Virus record (IMG/VR): IMGVR_UViG_3300036860_000056 | Location: 1 to 20,451 of that record | Source: a virus | DNA length: 20,451 nt | Strand: one strand, 5' to 3' | Part shown: in pieces, positions 1 to 6,899 of the stretch | Numbering within the stretch: position 1 is the stretch's first letter | Layout: each line of letters starts with the position of its first letter | Program-made: the position numbers and the translations under genes | Notes under the pieces: generated by a model | The model's input: only the letters and a program-made list of their open reading frames with translations | What the model was told of the DNA's origin: nothing | Databases searched by the model: none

Positions 1-11
1 GGGATGAGCCG

Positions 12-710
12 ATGAGCAACCTCTACCTCACCAACACCGACATGTCGGGGGTGACCCCGTCGGGCGCGGAGACGACCCGCCACAAGCTGAACGGGTCGGC
101 AGGGGCCGCCTCAACGGCGCGGAACAAGAACTGCGCTGCGGCACCGCCGCTGAAGATCACCGACAGTGCCACCGCCGGGACCGACGGATCAAGCATCGCC
201 TGGTACTCCGAGCAGCTTCAGGCCGTGACGATCGCCGGGCAGATCGTCGCGTCGCTGTGGGGCCGGGAGTCGGCCACCACCGCAAACGCCGCGCCGAGCA
301 TCGGCGTGTACCGCTGCGACGCCAATGGTGCCGAGCTCGCCACGATCGTCGACCCGGCCGGCGCCCAGGGCGGCCTGGAGTTCGCGACCACCGCCGGTGG
401 GGCGACCAAAACCTGCACGATCACCGCGGCAAACGTGGTCGACACCGCAATCGCGGCCGGTGAACGGCTGAAGGTCGCGCTCTTCATCGACAACGCGGTC
501 GACCAGGGCGGCTCGGGAACGATGGGCACCACCCAGAACTGCCAGTTCTGGGTGAACGGCCCGACCGGCGCGGCGGGGCAGTCCCAGATCGCGTTCACCG
601 AGACGATCCTGTCGCTGGTGCCGGTCATCTCCGGGGCGATCAAACCGGCCATTGCGGGACGGCCGACGAACCCAGGCCGCGAGGCCCCGTCGATCCTTTC
701 AGGAGGCTAG
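12..710 (+). CDS. Head-associated/decoration-type structural protein (hypothetical)
   Basis: A 232-aa protein with no signal peptide or membrane segment. It is rich in Ala, Thr and Gly with alternating hydrophobic residues, which suggests a beta-sandwich virion protein. It opens with MSNLYLTNTDMSGV and ends in a Pro/Gly-rich tail (RPTNPGREAPSILSGG). It lies at the left edge of a run of similar small beta-rich proteins, upstream of the head-tail adaptor. In siphophages that is the place of head decoration or head fibre genes, so this role is inferred from position, not homology. The ATG is preceded by GGGATGAG. An upstream gene may overlap it through ATGA at 12-15, but this cannot be settled from 11 bases. 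The stop (708-710) interlocks with the stop of the minus-strand gene that follows. Confidence 0.7.
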   Translation: MSNLYLTNTDMSGVTPSGAETTRHKLNGSAGAASTARNKNCAAAPPLKITDSATAGTDGSSIAWYSEQLQAVTIAGQIVASLWGRESATTANAAPSIGVYRCDANGAELATIVDPAGAQGGLEFATTAGGATKTCTITAANVVDTAIAAGERLKVALFIDNAVDQGGSGTMGTTQNCQFWVNGPTGAAGQSQIAFTETILSLVPVISGAIKPAIAGRPTNPGREAPSILSGG

Positions 711-904
711 CCGGGGTTGGCGGCGACCCATTCGCGGGCTAGCCGCCATGGGCAATCCGGTTTGTGGCGGGCCGGGTCCTTGTAGCCCTCATCCCGGAGA
801 TCCCGGAGACGGAACTCTGTCGGGCACAGCATGCACTGGCCGAACTCTGCCTCGACCGGCGCATCGGCGACGGCGAGTGCCCGAACGATCTCCTCGGTGT
901 CCAT
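707..904 (-). CDS. Small zinc-finger-like protein on the minus strand
   Basis: A 65-aa protein that fills the only gap between two plus-strand structural genes. It has a C-x2-C pair (QCMLCP) and a later H-x3-C (HKPDCPWRLAREWV), the layout of a small Cys/His zinc knuckle. Short proteins ending in a CPW-R-A-EWV-like segment recur in actinophage genomes, as far as I recall, and have no assigned function. An in-frame stop lies five codons upstream, which fixes the ATG at 904 as the only early start. No strong Shine-Dalgarno is visible (upstream bases GACAATCAGCGG). Its stop shares the bases CTAG (707-710) with the stop of the convergent upstream gene. Only 34 bp separate it from the next plus-strand start. 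It may bind nucleic acid or a protein partner; this is inference. Confidence 0.72.
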   Translation of the reverse strand: MDTEEIVRALAVADAPVEAEFGQCMLCPTEFRLRDLRDEGYKDPARHKPDCPWRLAREWVAANPG

Positions 905-938
905 CCGCTGATTGTCTCATGTTCAGAAAGGGTGACTC

Positions 939-1388
939 GTGGCACGCTTCGCCGCCGCATGGCGCACCGCTGGAGTCGGGTCGGCCACGCTGCCGATGGC
1001 CTCGCTGTACGCCCAAGCCACCGGCGCCCTGTGGCTGGTCGAGGTCGGCATCACCAATACCACCGCCATCGCATTCGAGGTCTCCCTCAAACGGTTCTCG
1101 ACCCTCGGCACTGTCGGGGCGATCGTTCCCGCCGTGGGCTACGAGGAAAACGACGTCAACGTCACCACCAAAGGCATCGCCGCCGACACGCACACCGGCA
1201 CCGCCCCGACCGGGGTGGCTGGTGAGATCCGCCGCGCATCCATCGGCGCGTCGATCGGGTCGGGGATCATCTGGACGTTCGGTGGCCGTGGCCTGTTCAT
1301 CCCCTCCGGGACTGCCAACGGTGTTGGGCTGATATCAATCCAAGCCAACGGGCAGATCTCGGACGTGTACTTTTCCTGGGACGCGTAG
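939..1388 (+). CDS. Small structural protein, head region (hypothetical)
   Basis: A 149-aa protein starting at GTG (939), with AGAAAGG about 7 nt upstream choosing this start. It has no membrane segment or signal peptide and is predominantly beta-like and Gly/Ala/Thr-rich (FGGRGLFIPSGTANGVGLISIQ, split here only as a description of the hydrophobic/Gly alternation near residues 110-132). I do not recognise a named family. It sits between two other beta-rich proteins in the stretch before the head-tail adaptor, so a virion or decoration role is likely but inferred. The closest upstream gene on its strand ends about 230 bp away, because a minus-strand microgene occupies the gap. Confidence 0.65.
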   Translation: MARFAAAWRTAGVGSATLPMASLYAQATGALWLVEVGITNTTAIAFEVSLKRFSTLGTVGAIVPAVGYEENDVNVTTKGIAADTHTGTAPTGVAGEIRRASIGASIGSGIIWTFGGRGLFIPSGTANGVGLISIQANGQISDVYFSWDA

Positions 1389-1405
1389 CTCTCGGGGGGT
1401 AGCTC

Positions 1406-2215
1406 ATGCCGCCTCGCCGGGGATATCTCAAGCCACCAGCCCGGATCATCCGCCGCGGGTCACGGCTGCTCCGCCCGGCGCCCGCCGCCGCGCCGGTCAC
1501 GGTCACCAACGACTTCGAGGGCGGCACCAACGGCGTCGCCATCACCACCTCGAACGCCGGGGGTGTAGGGAACACCCAGTTCGACCAGGTCACCGTCAGC
1601 GCCGGCGATGGTGCGGTGAACTTCTCCAACGCCCACCCCGGCCATGGCACGCTGGGGATGCTGTGCCAGACCGGCGCGACCCTCGGCGAAGCCTACGTCA
1701 TGTGGTCCACGGCGCTCGGCGGCGCCACCGGGACCGTCTGGCTCCGCGCCTACCTGTATCTGACCGCCAACCCGGGCACGCAGACCCGCCTGTTCCGCTG
1801 GCTGAACGTGTCGAACGTCCGCGGGTCGGTGCAGATCAGCACGACGGGGAAGCTGCTCACCACCGACTCGGCTGGGTCGACGGTGGCGACCATGGGCAAC
1901 TCGGTCCCGCTCAATCAGCTGGTCCGGGTGGAGGCGTTCTGCACTGGCGATGCGGCTGCGGGGGTGTTGGAGTGCAAGCTGTTCGACTCACCCGAGTCGA
2001 CCACTCCACTTGAGACCCTGAGCAATAGCTTGCTGAACACGGGCGGGACGATCGACCGGGTCCGATTCGGACAGACCGGCACCGGCATCGCCAACGTCAC
2101 CTACTACCTGGATGATGTTGGCGCCTCCACCAGCGCCTACCTCGGCCCGGTCGGCGGAGCGCCAGCAGTCAGCATGACCCCACCGTTCGTCAGCCAGTAC
2201 AGCGGCCGCTGGTGA
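1406..2215 (+). CDS. LamG/concanavalin-like structural protein
   Basis: A 269-aa protein. Residues 1-28 are basic and proline-rich with two RRG motifs (MPPRRGYLKPP, IIRRGSRLL), then PAPAAAP leads into a jelly-roll-like domain of about 210 residues. That domain carries typical lectin-fold segments: NDFEGGTNG, LRAYLYLTANPG, LFRWLNVSN, GSVQISTTGKL, VRVEAFCTGDA and YYLDDVGAS. The C-terminus is the short peptide PPFVSQYSGRW, repeated almost exactly at the end of the next gene. The start is ATG after GGGGGG-TAGCTC; the bases GGTAGCTC also precede the start at 4135. The likely role is a glycan-binding protein on the head surface. That is inferred from the fold pattern and the position upstream of the adaptor. 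Confidence 0.7.
   Translation: MPPRRGYLKPPARIIRRGSRLLRPAPAAAPVTVTNDFEGGTNGVAITTSNAGGVGNTQFDQVTVSAGDGAVNFSNAHPGHGTLGMLCQTGATLGEAYVMWSTALGGATGTVWLRAYLYLTANPGTQTRLFRWLNVSNVRGSVQISTTGKLLTTDSAGSTVATMGNSVPLNQLVRVEAFCTGDAAAGVLECKLFDSPESTTPLETLSNSLLNTGGTIDRVRFGQTGTGIANVTYYLDDVGASTSAYLGPVGGAPAVSMTPPFVSQYSGRW
2180..2213 (+). repeat. Direct repeat copy 1 (pairs with 2365-2398)
   Basis: A 34-base stretch that recurs 185 bases downstream with three mismatches (at 2186, 2206 and 2209). It encodes the C-terminal PPFVSQYSGRW of the LamG-like protein and runs to its stop. An AAAGGA Shine-Dalgarno follows it, as one follows copy 2. Confidence 0.9.
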
Positions 2216-2226
2216 AAGGACCCGTC

Positions 2227-2400
2227 GTGGCAGCCATATGGATGATCCTGGTCGCCGCCGCGTTGCTCGAGGGCCTCGCCATCGTGGCGGCCGTGGCGTG
2301 GTTGCGGCTCGGCGACCTCGCCGACCTGCTCACCCTGCTGCTCTGGCGCCGCGCCGGGCAGCCGCCACCGATCGTCAGCCAGTACAGCGGACGTTGGTAG
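2227..2400 (+). CDS. Micro membrane protein with SQYSGRW tail
   Basis: A 57-aa protein. The start chosen is GTG at 2227, because AAAGGA (2215-2220) lies exactly 6 nt upstream. The longer reading from GTG 2212 would place that Shine-Dalgarno inside the gene. Residues 1-26 form one hydrophobic segment (MAAIWMILVAAALL then EGLAIVAAVAWL), and a second hydrophobic patch is LLTLLLW. The tail is PPPIVSQYSGRW, matching the last residues of the preceding LamG-like protein. It is bounded by the two direct repeats. Function is unknown; a membrane or virion-associated accessory peptide is possible. The coding call is supported by the Shine-Dalgarno, the coherent hydrophobic profile and the position in the operon. 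Confidence 0.68.
   Translation: MAAIWMILVAAALLEGLAIVAAVAWLRLGDLADLLTLLLWRRAGQPPPIVSQYSGRW
2365..2398 (+). repeat. Direct repeat copy 2 (pairs with 2180-2213)
   Basis: The second copy of the 34-base repeat, offset 185 bases from the first. It encodes the PPPIVSQYSGRW end of the 57-aa membrane protein and is followed by AGAAAGGA, the Shine-Dalgarno of the next gene. Confidence 0.9.
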
Positions 2401-2415
2401 AAGAAAGGAAACGGG

Positions 2416-2898
2416 ATGGCAAGGTACTCGTCGCACGTCATCAGCCCGGCGGCGCTAGCCAACGATACGGGGTTCGCGTGGCTCATGGGCATCGCCACCG
2501 GCGGCGGGAAGCTGCGCCGCGTCATCCTCGGCTGCCGCAACACCACCGCCGCGACTGCGGTCACCGACTTCCAGGCCAAGGTCGGGATCGGGCGGGTGAG
2601 CACGGACGGGACCGGCGCCCTCACCGCCGCCACAGTCAACAAGCTTGACCCGCGACACCCGACCGCCAGCCTGCGAAGCGGCACCGCATGGGCCACTTCA
2701 CCACCAACCGTCGGTGCTGCGGCGACCGACATCCTGGCGATCACGTTCAACACCAAGAGCGGTGTCGACATCCCAGCGGAGTTCCTTGAGGAGTTCTGGA
2801 TCGACAACCTCGTCACCGACGGGTTCGCGTTCCTGAACCGTGGCGGTGCCCTACCTAGCCTGCACGTGTACGACCTTCTGTATGAATGGGAGGAGTAG
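2416..2898 (+). CDS. Structural protein, probable head decoration (hypothetical)
   Basis: A 160-aa protein starting at ATG after a strong AAGAAAGGAA site. The sequence is globular and beta-rich with no export signal. It contains KLRRVILGCRNTT, KVGIGRVSTDGTG, SGVDIPAEFLEEFWI and a C-terminal GFAFLNRGGALPSLHVYDLLYEWEE segment. The pattern resembles phage structural proteins often found with head or tail modules in actinophages, as far as I recall, but I cannot name the family. It is the last of the beta-rich group before the HNH insertion. Assignment as a virion protein is inferred from context. Confidence 0.67.
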   Translation: MARYSSHVISPAALANDTGFAWLMGIATGGGKLRRVILGCRNTTAATAVTDFQAKVGIGRVSTDGTGALTAATVNKLDPRHPTASLRSGTAWATSPPTVGAAATDILAITFNTKSGVDIPAEFLEEFWIDNLVTDGFAFLNRGGALPSLHVYDLLYEWEE

Positions 2899-2899
2899 C

Positions 2900-2918
2900 G
2901 GTAGAATAATGGTAGAAT
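2900..2918 (+). promoter_or_regulatory. Candidate promoter, tandem TAGAAT -10 boxes before HNH gene 1
   Basis: Two GGTAGAAT copies 11 bases apart (2900-2907 and 2911-2918). TAGAAT fits the actinobacterial TANNNT -10 pattern. The second continues as GGTAGAATGGTG, nearly identical to the element before HNH gene 2 (GGTAGAATTGGTG). No clear -35 box is seen. A repressor-binding site is an alternative reading. Confidence 0.5.
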
Positions 2919-2939
2919 GGTGCTAGGAGGTGATTCCTG

Positions 2940-3650
2940 GTGCCATATGCTGAGGGCGACCGTAAGATCTGCTCCGCCTGTCGCAATGATCTGCCGCTGA
3001 ACGCGTTCAACAAGAACCGCGCGTTCAAGGATGGCCTTGCCAACCAATGCCGTGATTGCCTGAATGAGTCCCGTCGGAAGTGGCGGGAGGCTCACCCTGA
3101 TCGACACAAGGCTCGGCATGTCAAGAATCGCTACGGCATTGCCCTGGATGAGTACGAGGCGATGGCGCAGCGAGCGAACGGGAAGTGCCCGATCTGCAAA
3201 GAGCCGCCGCCGCCCCCGTTCAAGGCATTCGACCTTGATCACGATCACGAGACGGGCAAGGTCCGAGGGTTGCTGTGCCGGCCGTGCAATCTCGCCCTTG
3301 GCGGTGCACGTGATAATCCTACAATCCTGCGGGCTCTAGCCGACTACATTGAGTACCACCGGGCCAATCCCAGCGAAGATCGGCCGCCGCCCGTCCTGCC
3401 GACGTTCTACATCAAGGGCGAGGCGCACCATAAGGCAAAGTTGACCGAGGCGCAGGCCAGGGAAGTGAAGGCGCTGGTTCAGGCTGGCGTCTCGCAGACC
3501 GCCGTGGCAACGCGCTTCGGGGTCCGGCAGACAACGGTGAGCATGATTGTTCGTCGTCGTCTCTGGAAGCATTTGCCGGGGCCTACGGTTGAGGAGGCGG
3601 CTGAGGCGCGGCGGCGTTGGGATGAGCAGCACGCAAAGGAGGAATCTTGA
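2940..3650 (+). CDS. Endonuclease VII-like HNH endonuclease with C-terminal HTH
   Basis: A 236-aa protein starting at GTG after AGGAGGTGAT, an essentially full anti-16S match. N-terminal Cys pairs at residues 11/14 and 37/40 form a zinc-ribbon-like element. The core is of the recombination endonuclease VII type: zinc cysteines C83/C86 and C113/C116 flank the catalytic DHDH at 100-103, with the usual ETGKVRGLLC and CN-ALGG-DNP segments. Residues about 165-205 (LTEAQAREVKALVQAGVSQ then TAVATRFGVRQTT) form a helix-turn-helix of the kind found in free-standing homing endonucleases. Likely activity is site-specific or branched DNA cleavage; a mobile role is inferred from its insertion between structural genes. 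The following gene starts inside its stop (TTGA). Confidence 0.92.
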   Translation: MPYAEGDRKICSACRNDLPLNAFNKNRAFKDGLANQCRDCLNESRRKWREAHPDRHKARHVKNRYGIALDEYEAMAQRANGKCPICKEPPPPPFKAFDLDHDHETGKVRGLLCRPCNLALGGARDNPTILRALADYIEYHRANPSEDRPPPVLPTFYIKGEAHHKAKLTEAQAREVKALVQAGVSQTAVATRFGVRQTTVSMIVRRRLWKHLPGPTVEEAAEARRRWDEQHAKEES

Positions 3651-4120
3651 GGAAGCGAATCGCACTGATCGTTGCCGCCCTACTTCTGCTCGGCGTCGGT
3701 GCGGGGATCGCGTACGCGTCGATCCCCGGCCCGGATGGTGTCATCCACGGCTGCTACAAGACCTCGAACCCGGCGCAGGGTTCGGTCATCGTCATCGACT
3801 CGGCGGCGAGTTGTCCGTCCGGATTCGCCGCGCTGAATTGGAACCAGACTGGCCCGCAGGGACTACCTGGACTTGCTGGGGTTCATGTCGTCGAGGTTCC
3901 TTCTTTTGAATATACCGGTCTGATTCGTTGCCCAACAGGCGAAACAGCATTGTCATTGGCCTTCACGTTTCCTGGAGCTGGACCAGTTGCAGTCAACTGG
4001 AGACCAGATCGGGGGGATGGCCAACCAGTTCCGCCAGGGCAGGCACCGGTTGGCTACGCTTATACGACCAATCAGAGCTATGAGCCAACCGGGTACTTAA
4101 CCTGCGCAGTCACTAGTTAA
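3647..4120 (+). CDS. Secreted protein with short collagen-like segment (probable moron)
   Basis: A 157-aa protein starting at TTG (3647), within the TTGA overlap with the HNH stop and served by AAAGGAGG 4 nt upstream. Residues 1-24 are a clear Sec signal peptide: MRKR, a hydrophobic core, then AYA before Ser25. There is no lipobox. The mature part begins IPGPDGVIHGCYK, contains an SWNQTGPQG-like element (NWNQTGPQGLPGLAG) and four spread cysteines suited to disulfides. Proteins with this IP-GVIHGCY opening and GPQG run are found in actinobacterial genomes as secreted proteins of unknown role, from general knowledge. The 3' half (about 3890-4110) is visibly less GC-rich than its neighbours. It is probably a host-altering accessory gene acquired with the HNH gene. 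Confidence 0.82.
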   Translation: MRKRIALIVAALLLLGVGAGIAYASIPGPDGVIHGCYKTSNPAQGSVIVIDSAASCPSGFAALNWNQTGPQGLPGLAGVHVVEVPSFEYTGLIRCPTGETALSLAFTFPGAGPVAVNWRPDRGDGQPVPPGQAPVGYAYTTNQSYEPTGYLTCAVTS

Positions 4121-4134
4121 CCAAGAGGTAGCTC

Positions 4135-5250
4135 GTGGCCCATCGGCGTTGGCGTGGCGCGTCCTACCGTCAGGGCCAGCGCTGGGACCCACCGTGGCCA
4201 TCCGTTGCACCCGCCCCACCGATCCAGCCGCCAGAATGGCAGCGGCAGGCGGGACAGCGGCAGCCAGCAGCAGCGGTCCGCCGCGGGCAGCGCTGGGATC
4301 CACCCTGGCCGTTCGTCCCGGCGGGGCCCCTGGCCCAACCGACGCAGTGGCAGCATCAGGCCCGCCGCCCATCGGCCGGTATCGCACGGCGTGGTCGGTC
4401 ATGGAGTCCGCCATGGCCAGCCGCTGCAGCACCGGTGTCTCCATGGGTGCCCTGCTGGCTGAGCGCCCGCCGTCGGCCCCTTCTCGCGCCAGCGCGTGGT
4501 CAACGCTTCGACCCGCCGTGGCCATTCGTCGCAGCACCCCCGCCTCCGTGGGTGCCGACGTGGCTCAGCGCCCGTCAGCGGCCCCGCTACGCACCGCCAC
4601 GGCGTGGCCACCGATGGGACGCGCCCCCGGCGGTGCTGCCGCCAGCGCCGAGTCCATGGACCGTCCAGAACGTCGGCCGCCATGCATGGTGGAGTCCACC
4701 CCCGCCACGCGGGTCACGGTTCGACCCGCCCTGGCCGTTCATCCCAGCAGGGCCACCCGCGTTCATCCCACGGCTGCTGCAAGCTCACCGGCCACCACCG
4801 ACACTGCGGAGCCGCGCTGGCCGGTTCCTGCCGGTCCCACCGGCACCGTCGGGGCCGCCACCACGGTTCGTCTGCGCGAGACGCCGCACCCCCACCGTCC
4901 CGCCGCGCCGCGGACGGATCGCCACCCCACCGCCGCTGGTCGGGCCGGTCTCGCCGGGGATCTGGCGACCCGGCTGGATCGCCGCCCGCCGCCGCCCGCC
5001 GCTGGTACCCCGGGTGGCGGGGCAACGGTTCGACCCACCATGGCCATTCATCCCACCGCCGGAGTTCGTACCTGCTGATGGTGTGGTCATCCTCGCCGAC
5101 CAGGGCACCGGAACTGTCCAGCCAGCCGAGCAGGCAGGCGGTGGCGTACTCATCGCCGACCAAGCAATCGGCAGCGTCCAACCCGCCGACCAGGCGGCCA
5201 GCAACGTGCAGGTGACCGATCAGGCAACCGGGAAAGCGAGACTCCAGTGA
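4135..5250 (+). CDS. Pro/Arg/Trp tandem-repeat protein with 10-aa C-terminal repeats
   Basis: A 371-aa protein starting at GTG after GAGGTAGCTC. Residues 1-306 hold nine imperfect units of about 36 residues, beginning near Gly14, 51, 87, 122, 158, 193, 229, 260 and 296. Each opens with RG-(Q/S/H)-R-(W/F)-DPPWPF-(V/I)-P or a decayed form, and several continue with W-P-WLSARRRP. Residues 322-371 are five exact 10-residue units of the form (D/E)QAxGxVxxA, ending at the last residue. The frame is fixed by these repeats; a long overlapping frame lacks them. There is no signal peptide or membrane segment. It is probably an extended polyproline-like rod or linker on the head or neck. This is inferred from composition and from the GTGA overlap with the adaptor gene. 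Confidence 0.8.
   Translation: MAHRRWRGASYRQGQRWDPPWPSVAPAPPIQPPEWQRQAGQRQPAAAVRRGQRWDPPWPFVPAGPLAQPTQWQHQARRPSAGIARRGRSWSPPWPAAAAPVSPWVPCWLSARRRPLLAPARGQRFDPPWPFVAAPPPPWVPTWLSARQRPRYAPPRRGHRWDAPPAVLPPAPSPWTVQNVGRHAWWSPPPPRGSRFDPPWPFIPAGPPAFIPRLLQAHRPPPTLRSRAGRFLPVPPAPSGPPPRFVCARRRTPTVPPRRGRIATPPPLVGPVSPGIWRPGWIAARRRPPLVPRVAGQRFDPPWPFIPPPEFVPADGVVILADQGTGTVQPAEQAGGGVLIADQAIGSVQPADQAASNVQVTDQATGKARLQ
4174..5052 (+). repeat. Nine degenerate ~36-residue coding repeats
   Basis: In-frame degenerate tandem repeats in the Pro/Arg/Trp-rich protein. The spacing between unit starts is 37, 36, 35, 36, 35, 36, 31 and 36 residues. The DPPWPF core is intact in units 2, 4, 6 and 9, and reads DPPWPS in unit 1. 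Confidence 0.85.
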
Positions 5251-6173
5251 CCAACCCGGCCACCTACGACCTCGGGGATGCCTACCAGCTTCCCTACACC
5301 CTGACCGCCGCCGATCCGCTGTTCACCAACTGGGCCGGTGTCACCGTCACCACCACGGTCACCAAGCCTGACGGCACCGCCGACACGCCCACGGTCACCC
5401 CGGGCACGCCCAACGCGAACGTCCGTACCTACACCGCTGTCGGAGCCTGCACGCAGGCCGGCACGTGGACGTATAGGTTCGTCGCCTCCGGCGCGCTCAC
5501 CGAGGCGCAGGATGGCCAGTTCTACGTCCAACCGGCGGTCACGGATCGGGTCTACACGACCTTGCCCGAACTCAAGGCCGGCCTGGCGATCCCCCAGACC
5601 GACACCGTCGACGACGACGACCTCCAAGACGCCATCCTCACCGCCAGCCGCGCGGTCGACGGGGACTGCCAACGCACGTTCTACAAGACCACCGAGACCC
5701 GCACCCTCGAGCCCACCGACCGGTGGCACCTGCGGCTCGGCACCTACATGGACCTCGTCAGCGTCACCACCCTGAAAACCGACGCGGACGGGGACGGCAC
5801 GTTCGAAACCACCTGGGCCACCACGGACTACCAGCTGCTCACCGCCGACGGCACCCCCAACGTCAACGCCAGTCCAGAACAACGCCCCTACCGCCGCATC
5901 CGCGCGATCGGCGGGCAGGCGTTCCCCTGCGTGTGGCAATGGACCCTGGCCCGCAGCGACCGCGTCCAGATCAATGGGACCTGGGGATGGCCGGCCGTGC
6001 CCGACCGGATCCGCCGCGCCACCCGGCTCGCCGCCGCGGAGATCTTCAAGCTCAACTCCGCCCCGTTCGGCGCTGTAGGCATGGCCGACCTCGGCATCAT
6101 CCGGGTCCGCGCGAACCCCAAGTACCAAGCGCTGATCAGCACCTATCAGCTCATGCCGGTCCCGGTGGCCTGA
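5247..6173 (+). CDS. Head-tail adaptor (gp6-like connector)
   Basis: A 308-aa protein starting at GTG in the GTGA overlap with the previous stop. Residues about 1-98 look like an immunoglobulin-like beta domain (GDAYQLPYTLTAADP, AGTWTYRFVASGA). Residues about 105-308 match the helical HK97 gp6-type connector pattern: a YTTLPELKAGLAI start, DDDLQDAILTASRAVDGDC, then RTFY and a C-terminal PDRIRRATRLAAAEIFKLN helix. Such proteins form the ring between portal and tail. The N-terminal Ig-like extension makes it longer than a simple gp6 protein, and may be surface-exposed. Downstream genes run in connector order (small protein, terminator, tube). Confidence 0.82.
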   Translation: MTNPATYDLGDAYQLPYTLTAADPLFTNWAGVTVTTTVTKPDGTADTPTVTPGTPNANVRTYTAVGACTQAGTWTYRFVASGALTEAQDGQFYVQPAVTDRVYTTLPELKAGLAIPQTDTVDDDDLQDAILTASRAVDGDCQRTFYKTTETRTLEPTDRWHLRLGTYMDLVSVTTLKTDADGDGTFETTWATTDYQLLTADGTPNVNASPEQRPYRRIRAIGGQAFPCVWQWTLARSDRVQINGTWGWPAVPDRIRRATRLAAAEIFKLNSAPFGAVGMADLGIIRVRANPKYQALISTYQLMPVPVA

Positions 6174-6189
6174 CAACGGAGAACCCCCA

Positions 6190-6444
6190 ATGGACCTGCG
6201 GCAGCTCAAGATGACCTGCGCATCCGGCATCGCGCAGCAGAGCACGGTCGAACTCGATGGCGACGACATCACCCACGGCCTGCGCAGCGTCGTCCTGCGC
6301 CTCAATGCTGGCGACCTCGTCACCGCAGAGCTGGAGCTGATCTACCTCGACGCGGAGTTCGAGGGCCAAGCCAAAGTGATCCTGCCGGAGGAGACGCAGG
6401 CGCTGCTGAAACGGCTCGGCTGGACCCCACCGGCTGGCACCTGA
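6190..6444 (+). CDS. Small conserved neck-region protein (hypothetical)
   Basis: An 84-aa protein starting at ATG with GGAG about 9 nt upstream. It is acidic and beta-rich: STVELDGDDITHG then LRSVVLRLNAGDL and VTAELELIYLD, ending in LLKRLGWTPP. This short family commonly sits between adaptor and terminator genes in actinophages, as far as I recall, without an assigned function. It overlaps the terminator start through TGATG (6442-6446), so the two are translationally coupled. A stopper or accessory neck function is possible but not shown. Confidence 0.72.
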   Translation: MDLRQLKMTCASGIAQQSTVELDGDDITHGLRSVVLRLNAGDLVTAELELIYLDAEFEGQAKVILPEETQALLKRLGWTPPAGT

Positions 6445-6860
6445 TGGCAGCCCCCACCATTCGGCAGGTCATCACCGCGATCGAAACCCGGCTCCTCACC
6501 ATCCCGGGCCTGCGGGTGCTCGGCTACCAGGCCGACCAGATCAACCCGCCAATCGCGATCGTCATGTGTCCTCCTGTCGCCAGCTACCAGGTCGGCTACG
6601 GCGACCGCCGGCCCATCCTCCGACCCGTCGTCCAGGTCCTCGTGTCCGCCACCGTCGACCGGGTCGGACAGCTCGCCCTCGCCGACTATGCCAACCCCGA
6701 CGGGCCCGGATCAGTCCCCGCCGCAGCCACCGGCGACCTCGTCATCAACGGGGTCACGGTCGGGCAGTGCCAAGTCCTGTCCTTCGACCCGCTCAACGCC
6801 GAAGAGGTCGGCGCAATCGGCTACTGGGGCGGCAAGTTCACGCTCCAGATCACCACGTAG
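6444..6860 (+). CDS. Tail terminator protein
   Basis: A 138-aa protein starting at ATG (6444) within the TGATG overlap. Features are an N-terminal helix (TIRQVITAIETRLL), then strands around a proline-rich turn (INPPIAIVMCPP), a LRPVVQVLVSATVDRVGQLALADYA segment (residues about 54-80), and a C-terminal FTLQITT strand. This layout is typical of siphophage tail terminator or completion proteins, which cap the tail tube and join it to the neck. Its place directly before the tail tube gene agrees. Domain-level assignment is from pattern memory. Confidence 0.75.
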   Translation: MAAPTIRQVITAIETRLLTIPGLRVLGYQADQINPPIAIVMCPPVASYQVGYGDRRPILRPVVQVLVSATVDRVGQLALADYANPDGPGSVPAAATGDLVINGVTVGQCQVLSFDPLNAEEVGAIGYWGGKFTLQITT

Positions 6861-6899
6861 CAGCAACCAAGCGGCCCAGCACTCTCAAGGAGGTCCGGC

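Noticed and set aside
4149-5078. 309-residue alternative plus frame in the repeat protein gene
   Set aside because: It lacks the periodic DPPWPF and DQA repeats seen in the 4135 frame and has no ribosome site.
5220-6323. 367-residue minus-strand open frame across the adaptor gene
   Set aside because: Low-complexity Gly/Asp/Val-rich shadow crossing a coupled gene junction.
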